DNA of 64,000 bases from Vibrio toranzoniae (GTDB lineage: Bacteria; Pseudomonadota; Gammaproteobacteria; Enterobacterales; Vibrionaceae): the NCBI RefSeq assembly GCF_024347655.1, contig NZ_AP025514.1, positions 806,001 through 870,000 on the forward strand, given 5' to 3'. The notes under the pieces are model-generated. The model made no database searches and was not told the origin of the DNA. It saw only the letters and a program-made list of their open reading frames with translations. Position numbers and translations under genes: made by a program. Positions 49,017 to 59,353 of this stretch are shown in pieces (the stretch's first letter is position 1; each line of letters starts with the position of its first letter).

Positions 49017-50684
49017 ATGAGTGAAGCTGAGGCTCGTCCATCGAATTTCATTCGCCAAATTATCGATAAAGATTTAGCGGATGGTACACACAGTAGCGTG
49101 CATACTCGTTTCCCGCCGGAGCCAAACGGTTACCTGCATATTGGTCACGCTAAATCTATTTGCTTGAATTTTGGTATTGCTCAGGACTACCAGGGACAAT
49201 GTAATCTTCGTTTCGATGATACAAACCCTGAAAAAGAAGACGTTGAATACGTTGAGTCAATTAAGAATGATGTAAGCTGGTTAGGCTTTGGATGGTCTGG
49301 TGATATTTGTTACTCATCAAACTATTTCGATACGCTTTACGCTTATGCTGTGGAATTAATTAATAAAGGCTTAGCGTACGTTGACGAGCTAAGTCCTGAG
49401 CAGATCCGTGAATACCGTGGCACGCTAAAAGAGCCAGGTAAAGCGAGCCCGTACCGCGATCGCAGCCCTGAAGAGAACCTAGCGTTGTTTGAAAAAATGC
49501 GTGACGGTGGTTTCGAAGAAGGCAAAGCGTGTCTACGTGCTAAGATCGACATGAGCTCTTCATTCATGGTGATGCGCGATCCTGTTATCTACCGTGTTCG
49601 TTTTGCTCACCACCATCAGACAGGTGACAAGTGGTGCATTTACCCAATGTACGATTTCACTCACTGTATTTCTGATGCGTTGGAAGGTATTACTCACTCT
49701 ATCTGCACTCTTGAATTCCAAGACAACCGTCGTTTGTACGACTGGGTGTTAGATAACATTACGATTGACAGCCAACCTCGTCAGTATGAGTTTAGCCGCT
49801 TGAATCTTGAATACACAGTGATGTCTAAGCGTAAGCTGAACCAACTTGTGGTTGAGAATCTAGTTCAAGGTTGGGATGATCCTCGTATGCCAACTATCTC
49901 TGGTTTACGTCGTCGCGGGTTTACTCCAAGCTCGATTCGTGAATTCTGTAAGCGTATTGGTGTAACGAAGCAAGAGAATATGATTGAGTTCGGTTCACTT
50001 GAATCTTGTATTCGTGATGATTTGAACGAAAATGCACCTCGTGCGATGGCTGTTCTGGATCCTGTGAAGGTAGTTATCGAGAACTACGAAGCAGATACAG
50101 TAGAAACGCTAACCGTTGCAAACCACCCAAATAAGCCAGAAATGGGTACTCGTGAAGTACCATTTACACGTGAAGTTTGGATTGAGCGTGATGATTTCCG
50201 TGAAGAAGCAAACAAGAAGTACAAGCGTTTGGTTCTAGGTAAAGAAGTTCGTCTACGTGGCGCTTACGTGATCAAAGCAGAACGTATCGAAAAAGATGCA
50301 GAAGGCAACATTACGACTATCTTCTGTTCTTACGACAACGAAACTCTGGGTAAGAACCCTGCAGATGGCCGTAAAGTGAAAGGCGTTATCCACTGGGTAT
50401 CAGCTGATAAAGCACTGCCTGCTGAGATTCGTTTATACGATCGTCTATTCACAGTGGCAAACCCCGCCGCTGCTGACGACTTCGCAGCAACGCTGAACCC
50501 TGAATCTCTGGTTACGCTAAACGGTTTTGTTGAGCCTAGCTTAGCTGAAGGCGTGGCAGAGCAAGCGTACCAGTTTGAACGTACCGGTTACTTCTGCGTA
50601 GATTCGAAAGACTCTAAAGCAGACGCGCTAGTATTCAACCGTACAGTTGGCTTGCGTGACACTTGGGGTAAAGCTGAAGCTTAA
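49017..50684 (+). CDS. glnS: glutaminyl-tRNA synthetase
   Basis: A 555-residue class I synthetase (E. coli 554) that charges tRNA-Gln. The HIGH motif is in [12 protein letters not shown] near residue 35 and the KMSKS-type loop in [10 protein letters not shown] near 270. The catalytic core also has [16 protein letters not shown] [15 protein letters not shown] near 68. C-terminal anticodon-binding barrels are complete. The ATG follows AGAGGTGCTATAG. It is monocistronic, with a terminator downstream. Confidence 0.98.
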   Translation: MSEAEARPSNFIRQIIDKDLADGTHSSVHTRFPPEPNGYLHIGHAKSICLNFGIAQDYQGQCNLRFDDTNPEKEDVEYVESIKNDVSWLGFGWSGDICYSSNYFDTLYAYAVELINKGLAYVDELSPEQIREYRGTLKEPGKASPYRDRSPEENLALFEKMRDGGFEEGKACLRAKIDMSSSFMVMRDPVIYRVRFAHHHQTGDKWCIYPMYDFTHCISDALEGITHSICTLEFQDNRRLYDWVLDNITIDSQPRQYEFSRLNLEYTVMSKRKLNQLVVENLVQGWDDPRMPTISGLRRRGFTPSSIREFCKRIGVTKQENMIEFGSLESCIRDDLNENAPRAMAVLDPVKVVIENYEADTVETLTVANHPNKPEMGTREVPFTREVWIERDDFREEANKKYKRLVLGKEVRLRGAYVIKAERIEKDAEGNITTIFCSYDNETLGKNPADGRKVKGVIHWVSADKALPAEIRLYDRLFTVANPAAADDFAATLNPESLVTLNGFVEPSLAEGVAEQAYQFERTGYFCVDSKDSKADALVFNRTVGLRDTWGKAEA

Positions 50685-50727
50685 TGACTCTGTTTCTCAA
50701 AGCTTAGTTTCTCAAGGTGCGATTAAT

Positions 50728-50756
50728 AAAAAACCGGCTTAGAGCCGGTTTTTTTG
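50728..50756 (+). terminator. terminator of glnS
   Basis: AAAAACCGGCT-TAG-AGCCGGTTTTTTT, 45 bases after the stop. Confidence 0.9.
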
Positions 50757-50821
50757 TATCTGGATAAAATAACAAATTGTGAGTCAAGCTGATGTGAATC
50801 TTAATACCGCATGAGCCTAAA

Positions 50822-50848
50822 TAAAAAACGCCAGCCTAAGCCAGCGTT
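50822..50848 (-). terminator. terminator of fur
   Basis: On the minus strand AACGCTGGC / GCTGGCGTT pairs over nine positions with two G-U pairs and is followed by T6, directly after the fur stop. Confidence 0.8.
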
Positions 50849-50853
50849 CTTTG

Positions 50854-51303
50854 TTACTTCTTCGCTTTATGTGCGTCTGGGTTGCCTTTGCAATCCCCTG
50901 TGATGCTTTTACCATACAGATACAAACTGTGGTTAGTTAGCTGTACGTTGTAGCGTTGAGCGATTTCTTTTTGTCTTTCTTCGATAAGATCATCAGAAAA
51001 TTCGATAACTTCACCGCAGTCTAGACACACTAGGTGGTCATGGTGATGCTGTGTTGAAAGTTCAAATACAGACTTACCGCCTTCGAAGTGGTGGCGAGTT
51101 ACAATGCCAGCGTCATCGAATTGGTTAAGCACTCGATAAACGGTTGCAAGCCCGATCTCTTCACCTAGGTCGATCAGCTTTTTATATAAATCTTCAGCAC
51201 TAATATGTTGGCAGTCTGGTTGTTGTAATACTTCTAAAATTTTGAGCCTTGGGAGGGTCACTTTAAGACCAGCATCTTTTAGCGCTTGATTATTGTCTGA
51301 CAT
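50854..51303 (-). CDS. fur: ferric uptake regulator Fur
   Basis: A 149-residue Fe2+-responsive repressor (E. coli 148). The N-terminal winged helix (LKDAGLKVTLPRLKILEVLQQPDCQHISAEDLYKKL, with LATVYRVLNQF as recognition helix) is followed by the metal region HHHDHLVCLDCGEV (zinc cysteines and His ligands, near residues 87-100). The frame continues to 51357, but the family start MSDNNQALKDAG at ATG 51303 is used. It lies away from the flavodoxin gene fldA by one gene, close to the E. coli fldA-fur arrangement. Confidence 0.98.
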   Translation of the reverse strand: MSDNNQALKDAGLKVTLPRLKILEVLQQPDCQHISAEDLYKKLIDLGEEIGLATVYRVLNQFDDAGIVTRHHFEGGKSVFELSTQHHHDHLVCLDCGEVIEFSDDLIEERQKEIAQRYNVQLTNHSLYLYGKSITGDCKGNPDAHKAKK

Positions 51304-51510
51304 ATACTTTCCTGTTGATGATCTGCAGCAATTAACAGTATTCAATATTAATACCATTATAGTTTAGTCAGGCATAACAATAAACCACGAACTTATAAGG
51401 GTTTCTATCCAGCATCACAATCTGTTTTGTAAATTGGAAGTATCTCACTTATAGTGGAGGTAAGACCAGTAACGGTCGCGGTATTTCTAATGTGAACACG
51501 GAATGTTGTC

Positions 51511-52020
51511 ATGAACAAGCAACTTGCAAGAATATATAAACCAAGCATTGTAAGGTTCGCACTCAATGTTTGGCCTCCGTTTTGGGGCGCTGGTATTAAG
51601 ATAGCCCATATTAGCTCTGATTTCAGGGTAGTAAAGACGGTGCTCAAGCTGCGTTGGTGGAATAAAAATGCCAATCGTACTCAATATGGAGGCAGTATCT
51701 TCTCCCTAACCGATCCGGTTTACTCGTTGATGTTAATGGGAATTTTGGGTGAGAGATACTATGTGTGGGATAAAGAAGCGAGCATTAACTTTATCAAGCC
51801 TGGCCAATCTGACTTGTATGCAGACTTTGAGATAAGCCAAGGACAACTTGATGAGATTTATCGGCAGACGCAGCTTGGAGAAAAGTGTTTCCCAGAATTC
51901 ATTATCTATGTAAAAGATAAACAGGGGAATGTGGTATCAGAAATCCAGCGAACCTTGTATGTAAGGAAGAAGCCACAATTTAGAGAAGATGACGATAAAG
52001 CATTAGAAGCGGAATGTTAG
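51511..52020 (+). CDS. DUF4442 hotdog-fold protein (thioesterase-like)
   Basis: A 169-residue protein with the DUF4442 pattern of hotdog-fold thioesterase-like proteins. RIYKPSIVRFALNVWPPFWGAGIKI at the start, WWNKNANRTQYGGSIFSLTDPVYSLM (near 50-76) and the last strand QRTLYVRKKP are typical. It may act on acyl-CoA, but no activity is proven. The ATG at 51511 has no strong ribosome binding site. It is divergent from fur and ends in a clear terminator. Confidence 0.8.
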   Translation: MNKQLARIYKPSIVRFALNVWPPFWGAGIKIAHISSDFRVVKTVLKLRWWNKNANRTQYGGSIFSLTDPVYSLMLMGILGERYYVWDKEASINFIKPGQSDLYADFEISQGQLDEIYRQTQLGEKCFPEFIIYVKDKQGNVVSEIQRTLYVRKKPQFREDDDKALEAEC

Positions 52021-52039
52021 TCTTTAAGTATTAAACAGA

Positions 52040-52064
52040 AAAACCTCCATTTAGGAGGTTTTTT
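52040..52064 (+). terminator. terminator of the DUF4442 gene
   Basis: AAACCTCC-ATTTA-GGAGGTTTTTT, 20 bases after the stop; it also lies downstream of the converging fldA. Confidence 0.85.
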
Positions 52065-52113
52065 ATATCGATATAGTTGTCATTAATTGTAACAATTAAC
52101 AACCGTTAGAGGA

Positions 52114-52647
52114 TTAGTCTTCTAACTCTGCAAGGCACATCTCTTCGTGGATTTGTTTAACCCAGTTAGATACTCGCTCATCGGTTAGCTCTGGTTGACG
52201 GTCTTCATCAATACATAGACCAACGAATTGGCTATCGTCACCTTCAACTAAACCTTTTGATGCTTCGAATTCGTAGCCTTCAGTCGATGTGTGACCTAAG
52301 ATCGTACCACCTTTCGCTTCAACGATGTCACGGACAGTACCCATAGCATCACAGAAGTACTCTGCGTAATCTTCTTGGTCGCCACAACCGAAGATAGCAA
52401 CAAGTTTGGTTGAGAAGTCAATTGCTTCTAGTTCTGGGAAAAAATCATCCCAATCACATTGAGCTTCGCCGTAATACCACGTAGGAATACCAAGCAGCAG
52501 TAGATCGAAGTTATCGATATCCTCTTTGCTGCTTTTTGCAATGTCTTGAACGTGAACGAGCTGTTTGCTCAATTGCTTTTGAATCATCTTAGCAACAGCT
52601 TCAGTGTTACCTGTATCGCTACCAAAGAAGAGACCTACACTTGCCAT
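52114..52647 (-). CDS. fldA: flavodoxin A
   Basis: A 177-residue long-chain flavodoxin, an FMN electron carrier for radical enzymes and MetH. The phosphate loop GLFFGSDTGNTEAVAK is at residues 4-19, the first FMN loop GIPTWYYGEAQCDWDDF near 53 and the second GCGDQEDYAEYFCDAMG near 87. In relatives the gene responds to iron and oxidative stress. ATG 52647 begins the family sequence MASVGLFFGSDTG; the longer frame to 52665 adds six residues with a poor ribosome site. Confidence 0.97.
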   Translation of the reverse strand: MASVGLFFGSDTGNTEAVAKMIQKQLSKQLVHVQDIAKSSKEDIDNFDLLLLGIPTWYYGEAQCDWDDFFPELEAIDFSTKLVAIFGCGDQEDYAEYFCDAMGTVRDIVEAKGGTILGHTSTEGYEFEASKGLVEGDDSQFVGLCIDEDRQPELTDERVSNWVKQIHEEMCLAELED

Positions 52648-52705
52648 AGAATCATTACCTTTCATTTTGTCTGTTGTCGGTGTAATAAAGTTCGGAAGGG
52701 AGTCA

Positions 52706-52924
52706 TTAGATCCCTGTTCCTTCCCAGCTTAGTTGGATTATCCCTTTGGCGATAAAACCTGCACAACCAAGGAAAAGTACTAACCATACGATGCGACGAC
52801 CAAATACAGGGACGTTTCCCTGCTTTAGAACATCTCTAATTGCCATACCGATCAAAAAGAAAATCGCGGCAAATAGGAGATCTAAACCAACAGATTCAAT
52901 GATGTTCATGTAGTCGTAAAGCAT
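52706..52924 (-). CDS. DUF2788 small membrane protein
   Basis: A 72-residue protein with two membrane segments (about ESVGLDLLFAAIFFLIGMAI and RIVWLVLFLGCAGFIAKGII) joined by a short basic loop. It matches DUF2788, found next to fldA in many vibrios and relatives, of unknown function. ATG 52924 follows AAGG at five bases; a longer frame to 52942 has no better site. It lies 58 bases upstream of fldA on the same strand, so the two are likely co-transcribed. Confidence 0.83.
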   Translation of the reverse strand: MLYDYMNIIESVGLDLLFAAIFFLIGMAIRDVLKQGNVPVFGRRIVWLVLFLGCAGFIAKGIIQLSWEGTGI

Positions 52925-53032
52925 GGGAACCTTATATACCAATTTTGCTTGGGCGCACTATATCACTGTTGTGAGATAAAGTTAATCTACACTGATTACA
53001 CAGTTCTCATTTATCTGCATGAAAAAGAGTAC

Positions 53033-53794
53033 TTAAGCGATGAACTTTCTGATTGCTCTGAGTACTTCGGCTGGCTTTTCTGCATGCAGCCAGTGCCCCG
53101 TGTTTGCGATGACATGAGCTTTCGCATTAGAAAATTGCTGCTGAACAGCGGTTTGATGTTCAGCCGTGAGGTAATCAGAATCCCCACCTTTTATCAGCAA
53201 GGTTTTGACCGACGTTTTATCAATAGGTTTCCAACCAATGATCTGCGAGTAATTAGCGAGCAGTGACGCAACATTGAAGCGCCATTCCATAACCCCTTGT
53301 TCTGATTTAAACAAAGATTTGGTCAAGAACTGACGAACGCCATCGATCTCGATATGGTTTGCGAGAACCTTTAGCGCCTCTGAGCGAGAGGTCGGTTGTT
53401 CTTCGATCACGGCTTGTAGGCCTGCGAATACGTTATCGTGACGGCTTTGAGTGTACGCGACAGGTGCCATGTCTAAGACAACTAACTTACGCAGTGTAAG
53501 GTGTTGTGTCAGTGCCATCGCTACTTTGCCTCCCATTGAGTGACCAATGACAGTGACATCTTCTAGCTCAAGATCATTCAACAGTTGAGCGACATCCTGT
53601 GCCATCGCTTGATAGTTGTGAGTGTCACTATGGAAAGATTGACCGTGGTTGCGTAGATCGACACTAAGAACCTGATGATCGGCTTTTAGATCCCTAGCGA
53701 GTAAGCCAAGGTTGTCCAGATTACCGAATAATCCATGGATCAAAACAATGGTGTGACCCTCACCTTCAATTTTATAGTTGAGCTGTACTGACAT
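53033..53794 (-). CDS. ybfF: alpha/beta-hydrolase YbfF (esterase)
   Basis: A 253-residue alpha/beta-hydrolase (E. coli YbfF 254) acting on short acyl esters or acyl-CoA. The oxyanion region LIHGLFGNLDNLGLLARDL near residue 16, the nucleophile elbow GHSMGG near 85, and the catalytic His in NTGHWLHAEKP near 232 are visible. The frame extends to 53869, but the family starts at MSVQLNYKIEG (ATG 53794). The start codon has only a weak ribosome site. It is divergent from seqA, the same neighbourhood as in E. coli (ybfF-seqA-pgm). Confidence 0.92.
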   Translation of the reverse strand: MSVQLNYKIEGEGHTIVLIHGLFGNLDNLGLLARDLKADHQVLSVDLRNHGQSFHSDTHNYQAMAQDVAQLLNDLELEDVTVIGHSMGGKVAMALTQHLTLRKLVVLDMAPVAYTQSRHDNVFAGLQAVIEEQPTSRSEALKVLANHIEIDGVRQFLTKSLFKSEQGVMEWRFNVASLLANYSQIIGWKPIDKTSVKTLLIKGGDSDYLTAEHQTAVQQQFSNAKAHVIANTGHWLHAEKPAEVLRAIRKFIA

Positions 53795-53887
53795 TTTTAT
53801 CTTATTCATGGTGGGTTTGACGTAGAGTATCCGCGCGGATCTCGCTATAATCCCCCAGAGTTTAAACATTGAGATTGTGAAAAGCGA

Positions 53888-54427
53888 ATGAAAACAATTG
53901 AGGTTGATGAAGACCTATACCGTTTTATTGCGGGTCAGACAGAACGTATTGGCGAAAGCGCTTCAGATATTCTGCGCCGCTTGTTACAGGTTGATAGTCA
54001 AGGTATGGCTCCGATCGAAGAGATCGTTGAGCCAAAAGGTATCGTTGTTAGCAAAGAAGTCGGCTTTACTCCAGAGAAGGTCGATGGCGTTAAAGAAATG
54101 CGCTCACTACTAATATCAGATGAGTTTGCGTCACTAAAGAAAGCCATTGATCGTTTTATGCTTGTGTTATCGACACTGCATAAAATCGACCCTGAAAGCT
54201 TTTCAGAAGCAACTCAAGTAAAAGGCCGCAAGCGTGTTTACTTTGCAGATAACGAAGCGACGTTGCTAGAGAATGGCAATACAACTAAGCCTAAGGCCAT
54301 CCCACAAAGTCCTTTTTGGGTTATTACTAATAACAACACTAGCCGTAAAAGACAGATGGTTGAGCAGCTTATGAGCCGTATGAGTTTTCAAGCAGAATTG
54401 ATAGAAAAAGTAACAGGTTCAATTTAA
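53888..54427 (+). CDS. seqA: replication initiation regulator SeqA
   Basis: A 179-residue SeqA that binds hemimethylated GATC and delays re-initiation at oriC. The N-terminal oligomerisation domain (MKTIEVDEDLYRFIAGQTERIGESASDILRRLL) is followed by a linker. The C-terminal DNA-binding domain (about 110-179) ends SFQAELIEKVTGSI. The ATG follows AAAAGCGA. It is upstream of pgm and divergent from ybfF, as in E. coli. Confidence 0.96.
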   Translation: MKTIEVDEDLYRFIAGQTERIGESASDILRRLLQVDSQGMAPIEEIVEPKGIVVSKEVGFTPEKVDGVKEMRSLLISDEFASLKKAIDRFMLVLSTLHKIDPESFSEATQVKGRKRVYFADNEATLLENGNTTKPKAIPQSPFWVITNNNTSRKRQMVEQLMSRMSFQAELIEKVTGSI

Positions 54428-54440
54428 CGAAACCTGATTT

Positions 54441-54486
54441 AAACCTCATAATATCCATGGATAAGAAGATATTATGAGGTTTTTTT
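54441..54486 (+). terminator. long terminator between seqA and pgm
   Basis: Perfect 15-bp arms AAACCTCATAATATC / GATATTATGAGGTTT around a 12-base loop, followed by T. It separates seqA from pgm, unlike a simple operon. Confidence 0.88.
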
Positions 54487-54519
54487 GTTTTTAAATTTTA
54501 TATATAAGGATGTCTAAAA

Positions 54520-56166
54520 ATGGCTATGCACCCTCGTGCTGGGCAAAAAGCTCAGCAGGAAGATCTTCATAATATTCCGGCTTTAGTGGCTAACTATTTC
54601 TTACAGCAACCGGATGCTAACAACCCAGATCATAAAGTATTGTTTGGTACTTCTGGCCACCGTGGTACCGCAGACAAATCAACATTTAACGAAAATCACA
54701 TTCTAGCGATTGCACAAGCAGTTGCAGAGGTTCGTGCCGAGCAGGGGACAACAGGCCCACTTTTCTTAGGTAAAGATACTCATGCTCTATCTGAGCCTGC
54801 GTTCTCTACGGTTATCGAAGTGCTTGTAGCGAACGGTGTTGAAGTTATTATTCAAGAAAAAAATGGCTTTACTCCAACACCAGGTGTCTCGCACGCGATC
54901 CTTACGCACAACCTAGCGAATGATAAAAAAGCCGATGGCATTGTTATCACACCTTCACATAACCCTCCTCAAGACGGCGGTATCAAATACAACCCGACAC
55001 ACGGTGGTCCTGCTGAAGCTGAATTAACGCAAGCGATTGAAGATCGCGCGAACGTTATTATCGCTGAGCAAATGCAGGGTGTTAAGCGTACTCCTATCGC
55101 ACAGGCTAGACAGTCCGAGTTAGTGAAGGAAGTGGATCTGGTTGCTCCATACGTTGCTGATTTGGTTAACGTGGTTGATATGGAAGCGATCCAGAAAGCA
55201 AACATCAAGATTGGTGTTGATCCACTGGGTGGCAGCGGTATTGATTACTGGCGTCAAATTGGTAAAGCGTACAACCTAGATCTTACTTTGGTAAGTGAAG
55301 CCGTTGATCCTTCGTTCCAGTTTATGTCTTTAGATAAAGATGGCGTGGTTCGTATGGACTGTTCTTCTCCGTACGCGATGGCAGGTTTACTGGCGCTTAA
55401 AGATGACTATCAACTCGCGTTTGGTAACGACCCAGATTACGACCGCCACGGCATTGTTACGCCAAAAGGCCTAATGAACCCAAACCACTTCTTAGCGGTT
55501 TGTATCGACTACTTATACCGTAACCGTGAAGGTTGGGGCAAAGATGTTGCTGTTGGTAAGACACTGGTATCAAGCGCTCTGATTGATCGCGTTGTTGCTG
55601 ATTTAGGTCGTGAGCTTTGTGAAGTGCCAGTTGGATTCAAATGGTTCGTTGATGGCTTATATAACGGTCAGTTTGGTTTCGGTGGTGAGGAGAGTGCGGG
55701 TGCCTCTTTCTTACGTAAAGACGGTACGCCTTGGTCAACAGATAAAGATGGCCTGATTCTTTGCTTACTTGCGGCTGAAATCACAGCAGTTACCGGTAAG
55801 AACCCACAAGAATACTACGAAGAGCTTGCCGCTAAACACGGTGAGTCTAAGTACAACCGTATTCAAGCGGTAGCCAACGGCGCACAAAAAGACGTGCTTA
55901 AGAAGTTATCTCCAGAGATGGTTTCAGCTGAGACGCTTGCTGGCGATGCGATTACTGCACGCCTAACGCATGCTCCAGGTAATGGCGCTGCGATTGGCGG
56001 CTTAAAAGTGACGACTGAGAACGGTTGGTTCGCTGCTCGTCCATCAGGCACTGAAGACATCTACAAGATCTACTGTGAAAGCTTTAAAGGTGAAGAGTAC
56101 CTAAAAGCAATTGAAGCAGAAGCTCAAGAGATTGTTAATCAAGTCTTTGCTGCCGCTGGCCTATAA
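54520..56166 (+). CDS. pgm: phosphoglucomutase (alpha-D-glucose phosphate-specific)
   Basis: A 548-residue phosphoglucomutase (E. coli 546) interconverting glucose-1-P and glucose-6-P for glycogen, UDP-glucose and surface sugars. The phosphoserine loop is [16 protein letters not shown] near residue 143, the metal loop [12 protein letters not shown] near 303, the substrate loop [10 protein letters not shown] near 388 and the phosphate loop [12 protein letters not shown] near 506. AAGGATG precedes the ATG. A terminator lies on both sides of the gene. Confidence 0.98.
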   Translation: MAMHPRAGQKAQQEDLHNIPALVANYFLQQPDANNPDHKVLFGTSGHRGTADKSTFNENHILAIAQAVAEVRAEQGTTGPLFLGKDTHALSEPAFSTVIEVLVANGVEVIIQEKNGFTPTPGVSHAILTHNLANDKKADGIVITPSHNPPQDGGIKYNPTHGGPAEAELTQAIEDRANVIIAEQMQGVKRTPIAQARQSELVKEVDLVAPYVADLVNVVDMEAIQKANIKIGVDPLGGSGIDYWRQIGKAYNLDLTLVSEAVDPSFQFMSLDKDGVVRMDCSSPYAMAGLLALKDDYQLAFGNDPDYDRHGIVTPKGLMNPNHFLAVCIDYLYRNREGWGKDVAVGKTLVSSALIDRVVADLGRELCEVPVGFKWFVDGLYNGQFGFGGEESAGASFLRKDGTPWSTDKDGLILCLLAAEITAVTGKNPQEYYEELAAKHGESKYNRIQAVANGAQKDVLKKLSPEMVSAETLAGDAITARLTHAPGNGAAIGGLKVTTENGWFAARPSGTEDIYKIYCESFKGEEYLKAIEAEAQEIVNQVFAAAGL

Positions 56167-56203
56167 TCAAATACAGATTAGTAGAGCCACAAGGTAAATA
56201 GTG

Positions 56204-56237
56204 AAAGGGTTGATGTGAAAGCATCAGCCCTTTTTAT
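56204..56237 (+). terminator. terminator of pgm
   Basis: AAAGGGTTGATG-TGAAAG-CATCAGCCCTTT (one G-U pair) followed by T, 40 bases after the stop. Confidence 0.85.
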
Positions 56238-56287
56238 TTGTCTGTGAGTAAGTGGATAAGACTAAGTCAACTCAATGGCTGAATGGA

Positions 56288-57046
56288 TTAGCCGTGTGGC
56301 CAGCTTTGTGGCATCACAAACCAGAATTGACCTGATTTGGTTTGTCCGTGAACGAAGCGATCACCAAACTCAGTAAGAGGTTCACAGGTGAAGTCATCAG
56401 TGCCAGCTGCCCATTGCTCTTTGGTGAGAGGGTAGAGTACTTCAGAGATTAAATGGGCTTGGTTTTGATAGCACCAAAAACCGTTTACTTGGCTTGAATT
56501 AATGTCATAACCCAAACATTCAGTAGGTACTTTTTGATCTAAGAAGGGGTTGGTATAGAGACGACCCTGCATGAGGAGATGTTTTGAGTCGACATCGATC
56601 TCTGGATATTGCTCAAGAAAGGCCGTTGAAGACGACATACCCAATTGGTGGCTCAACATTCTATCGAGCTTCTTATCTAATTGGTCATGAGCGTTAGGAC
56701 CAAACCATGTTTGTTCATGGAGTAGGTAAAACTTAATCGCCACTTCCCAATGCTGCAGTTTTTGGCTGCGCTCTTCTTCGAGAATAAAGTCGATAGCACC
56801 TAGTGTTCTACCTTCAACATTAATCTGAATCTCATCGTACTTGACCGAATAATTATCCGAAGCACCGATGACTTGTTCACATAGGTGCTGGTAGAGGAAA
56901 CCTAACCTAGGGTTACCATTGTATGTATGTGATGAATCGATAGTATGAGGGCCTGAGAAGCCCCTGAGATCAGAAATGGGTGGTTTGATTTCCAGTAACG
57001 GTGGCGAGTCGATAACCCATTGGTAAAAACGTTGCAGTGCTGTCAT
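56288..57046 (-). CDS. DUF1853 family protein
   Basis: A 252-residue cytosolic protein of DUF1853, function unknown. Recognisable features are RFYQWVIDSPPLL at the start, RLGFLYQHLCEQVI near 46, LGAIDFILEEE near 80, WEVAIKFYLLH near 99 and WFGPNAHDQLDKKLDRMLSHQL near 113. The Asp/Glu-Lys pattern (DFIL, EVAIKFYL) is reminiscent of PD-(D/E)xK nuclease-like folds, but I cannot confirm this. A start at 57115 is in frame; ATG 57046 follows GAGGAAGAG and begins the conserved part, so it is chosen. Confidence 0.8.
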   Translation of the reverse strand: MTALQRFYQWVIDSPPLLEIKPPISDLRGFSGPHTIDSSHTYNGNPRLGFLYQHLCEQVIGASDNYSVKYDEIQINVEGRTLGAIDFILEEERSQKLQHWEVAIKFYLLHEQTWFGPNAHDQLDKKLDRMLSHQLGMSSSTAFLEQYPEIDVDSKHLLMQGRLYTNPFLDQKVPTECLGYDINSSQVNGFWCYQNQAHLISEVLYPLTKEQWAAGTDDFTCEPLTEFGDRFVHGQTKSGQFWFVMPQSWPHG

Positions 57047-57169
57047 CTCTTCCTCATCAACATAGCTCTTTATAAACATAGATCTTGATAAACATAACCT
57101 TGGGGCTTTCGACATTCTACCCGTAAATTGATATAACGACGTTATTATAAAGGTAAGCTGGAAATAAAA

Positions 57170-57928
57170 ATGAATAACTTACAATTAGAAAAGCTACTGA
57201 ACGAAAAACTTCAGCCACAGCAGATTAAAGATTACTGTCCGAATGGTCTTCAAGTAGAAGGTGCTTCTGAAGTGAAGCGCATTGTAACTGGTGTAACAGC
57301 TTCTCAAGCACTGATTGATAAAGCGGTAGAATTGAACGCCGATGCTTTGTTAGTTCATCATGGTTACTTTTGGAAAGGTGAGTCAGAAGCCATCCGCGGT
57401 ATGAAAGGCAAGCGCATTCGTACTCTGATTAAAAATGACATTAATCTTTTTGGTTATCATTTACCTCTCGACATTCATCCTGAGCTTGGTAACAACGCTA
57501 AGCTAGCTGAACTACTCGATATTGAGATAGAAGGAGGCTTAGAAGGGCACCCACAATCGGTTGCTATGTTTGGTAAGTTGAAAGCGCCTATGACAGGTAC
57601 TGAGTTTGCAGATAAAGTCGACCAAGCTCTGAATCGTAAACCACTGCATATCGCTCCTGAAAACCAAGACAAACTGATTACCACTGTGGGTTGGTGCACT
57701 GGTGGCGGTCAAGATTATATTGAACTTGCCGCGTCTCAAGGTATTGATGCTTTTATCTCTGGTGAAGTTTCAGAGCGTACAACGTACTCAGCTCGTGAGC
57801 AAGATATTCATTACTTCGCTGCAGGTCACCACGCAACAGAGCGCTATGGTGTGAAGGCATTAGGTGAGTGGCTAGCAAACGAACATGATATAGATGTTGA
57901 ATTTATCGATATTGATAACCCAGTATAG
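57170..57928 (+). CDS. Nif3-like dinuclear metal-centre protein (YbgI family)
   Basis: A 252-residue Nif3/YbgI-type protein. The metal-binding histidines lie in LLVHHGYFWKGE (near residue 62) and GYHLPLDIHPELGNN (near 97). The C-terminal GHHATERYG is near 222, and a glycine-rich WCTGGGQDYIELA occurs near 172. Members have been called GTP cyclohydrolase type 2 and hydrolase-like, but physiological function is unclear. A run of AAGCTGGAAATAAAA precedes the ATG. It converges on gltA. Confidence 0.92.
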   Translation: MNNLQLEKLLNEKLQPQQIKDYCPNGLQVEGASEVKRIVTGVTASQALIDKAVELNADALLVHHGYFWKGESEAIRGMKGKRIRTLIKNDINLFGYHLPLDIHPELGNNAKLAELLDIEIEGGLEGHPQSVAMFGKLKAPMTGTEFADKVDQALNRKPLHIAPENQDKLITTVGWCTGGGQDYIELAASQGIDAFISGEVSERTTYSAREQDIHYFAAGHHATERYGVKALGEWLANEHDIDVEFIDIDNPV

Positions 57929-57997
57929 TCACGTTTAGAGGTTGTAACTCTCTGAATATTTGTACCTTCATTGAAGTGATACGAAATACTGAAAGAC

Positions 57998-58031
57998 AAA
58001 AAAGGGTTGATGTTTATCATCAACCCTTTTT
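57998..58031. terminator. bidirectional terminator, Nif3-like gene / gltA
   Basis: AAAAAAGGGTTGATG-TTTAT-CATCAACCCTTTTT between convergent genes, with A and T runs on both sides. Confidence 0.9.
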
Positions 58032-58063
58032 GATTTCAATCGATTAGAAAAGTCGAAATCTTA

Positions 58064-59353
58064 CTATTCGCGTTCGTGTATCGCTTGGAAATCACGCTGC
58101 TCTTGACCAGTATAAAGCTGACGAGGGCGGCCGATACGATTCGTCGGATCGCTGTGCATTTCATTCCAATGTGCAATCCAGCCGACAGTACGAGACATCG
58201 CAAAGATTACCGTAAACATAGATACTGGAATGCCGATTGCTTTCAGAATGATACCTGAGTAGAAATCTACGTTCGGGTATAGCTTCTTAGAAACAAAGTA
58301 CTCATCTGAAAGAGCGATACGTTCAAGTTCCATGGCTACGTCAAGTAGTGGATCTTGAATATTTAGCTCTTTAAGTACTTCATGACATGCTTCGCGCATT
58401 ACTGTTGCACGTGGATCGTAGTTTTTGTAAACACGGTGACCAAAGCCCATCAAACGGAATGGGTCATCTTTATCTTTTGCTTTCGCAACGTATTCTTCAA
58501 TTTGATCTACACTACCGATCTCTTCAAGCATACGCAGACAAGCTTCGTTTGCACCGCCGTGAGCAGGCCCCCAAAGTGATGCGATACCAGCTGCAATACA
58601 CGCAAACGGATTAGCACCCGATGAACCAGCCAGACGTACAGTAGACGTTGAAGCATTCTGTTCGTGATCTGCGTGTAGGGTTAAAATCTTATCCATAGCA
58701 CGAGCAACGATAGGATTCACTTCATACTCTTCACATGGGTTTGCAAACATCATGTGTAAAAAGTTTTCCGCGTAACCTAGGTCGTTACGTGGGTAGATAA
58801 ACGGTTGACCGATTGAATATTTATAACACATTGCGGCCAGTGTTGGCATTTTTGAAATCAAGCGGTAAGCCGCAATTTCACGGTGTGTGTCGTTGTGAAT
58901 ATCAAGTGAGTCGTGGTAGAACGCTGCTAGAGCGCCTACAACACCACACATTACAGCCATAGGGTGAGCGTCACGGCGGAAACCGTGGAAGAAACTAGCA
59001 ATTTGCTCATGCACCATAGTGTGACGTGTTACGGTAGTCTTGAACTTTTCGTACTGAGTTCGAGATGGGGCTTCACCGTAAAGAAGTATGTAACACACTT
59101 CTAAGTAATCAGCGTTATTGGCAAGTTGGTCAATTGGATAACCACGATGTAAAAGAATACCTTTTCCACCGTCAATAAAAGTGATTTGAGACTCACAGGA
59201 TGCAGTGGCAAGAAAACCAGGGTCAAAAGTGAAAAAACCGTTAGAACCTAGTGTTCGAACATCGATCACAGGCGTACCGAGTACACCCTCTGTAATCGGT
59301 AGCTCGATTGGCGCTTGACCTTCAATGTGAAGGGTCGCTTTCTTATCCGCCAT
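58064..59353 (-). CDS. gltA: type II citrate synthase
   Basis: A 429-residue citrate synthase (E. coli 427) condensing oxaloacetate and acetyl-CoA. The catalytic His region [27 protein letters not shown] (near residue 222), [15 protein letters not shown] (near 262) and [15 protein letters not shown] (near 304) are complete, as is the Asp region of [15 protein letters not shown] (near 361). The ATG at 59353 follows AAGGAG. It is divergent from sdhC across 417 bases that hold the promoters of both TCA operons. Confidence 0.98.
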   Translation of the reverse strand: MADKKATLHIEGQAPIELPITEGVLGTPVIDVRTLGSNGFFTFDPGFLATASCESQITFIDGGKGILLHRGYPIDQLANNADYLEVCYILLYGEAPSRTQYEKFKTTVTRHTMVHEQIASFFHGFRRDAHPMAVMCGVVGALAAFYHDSLDIHNDTHREIAAYRLISKMPTLAAMCYKYSIGQPFIYPRNDLGYAENFLHMMFANPCEEYEVNPIVARAMDKILTLHADHEQNASTSTVRLAGSSGANPFACIAAGIASLWGPAHGGANEACLRMLEEIGSVDQIEEYVAKAKDKDDPFRLMGFGHRVYKNYDPRATVMREACHEVLKELNIQDPLLDVAMELERIALSDEYFVSKKLYPNVDFYSGIILKAIGIPVSMFTVIFAMSRTVGWIAHWNEMHSDPTNRIGRPRQLYTGQEQRDFQAIHERE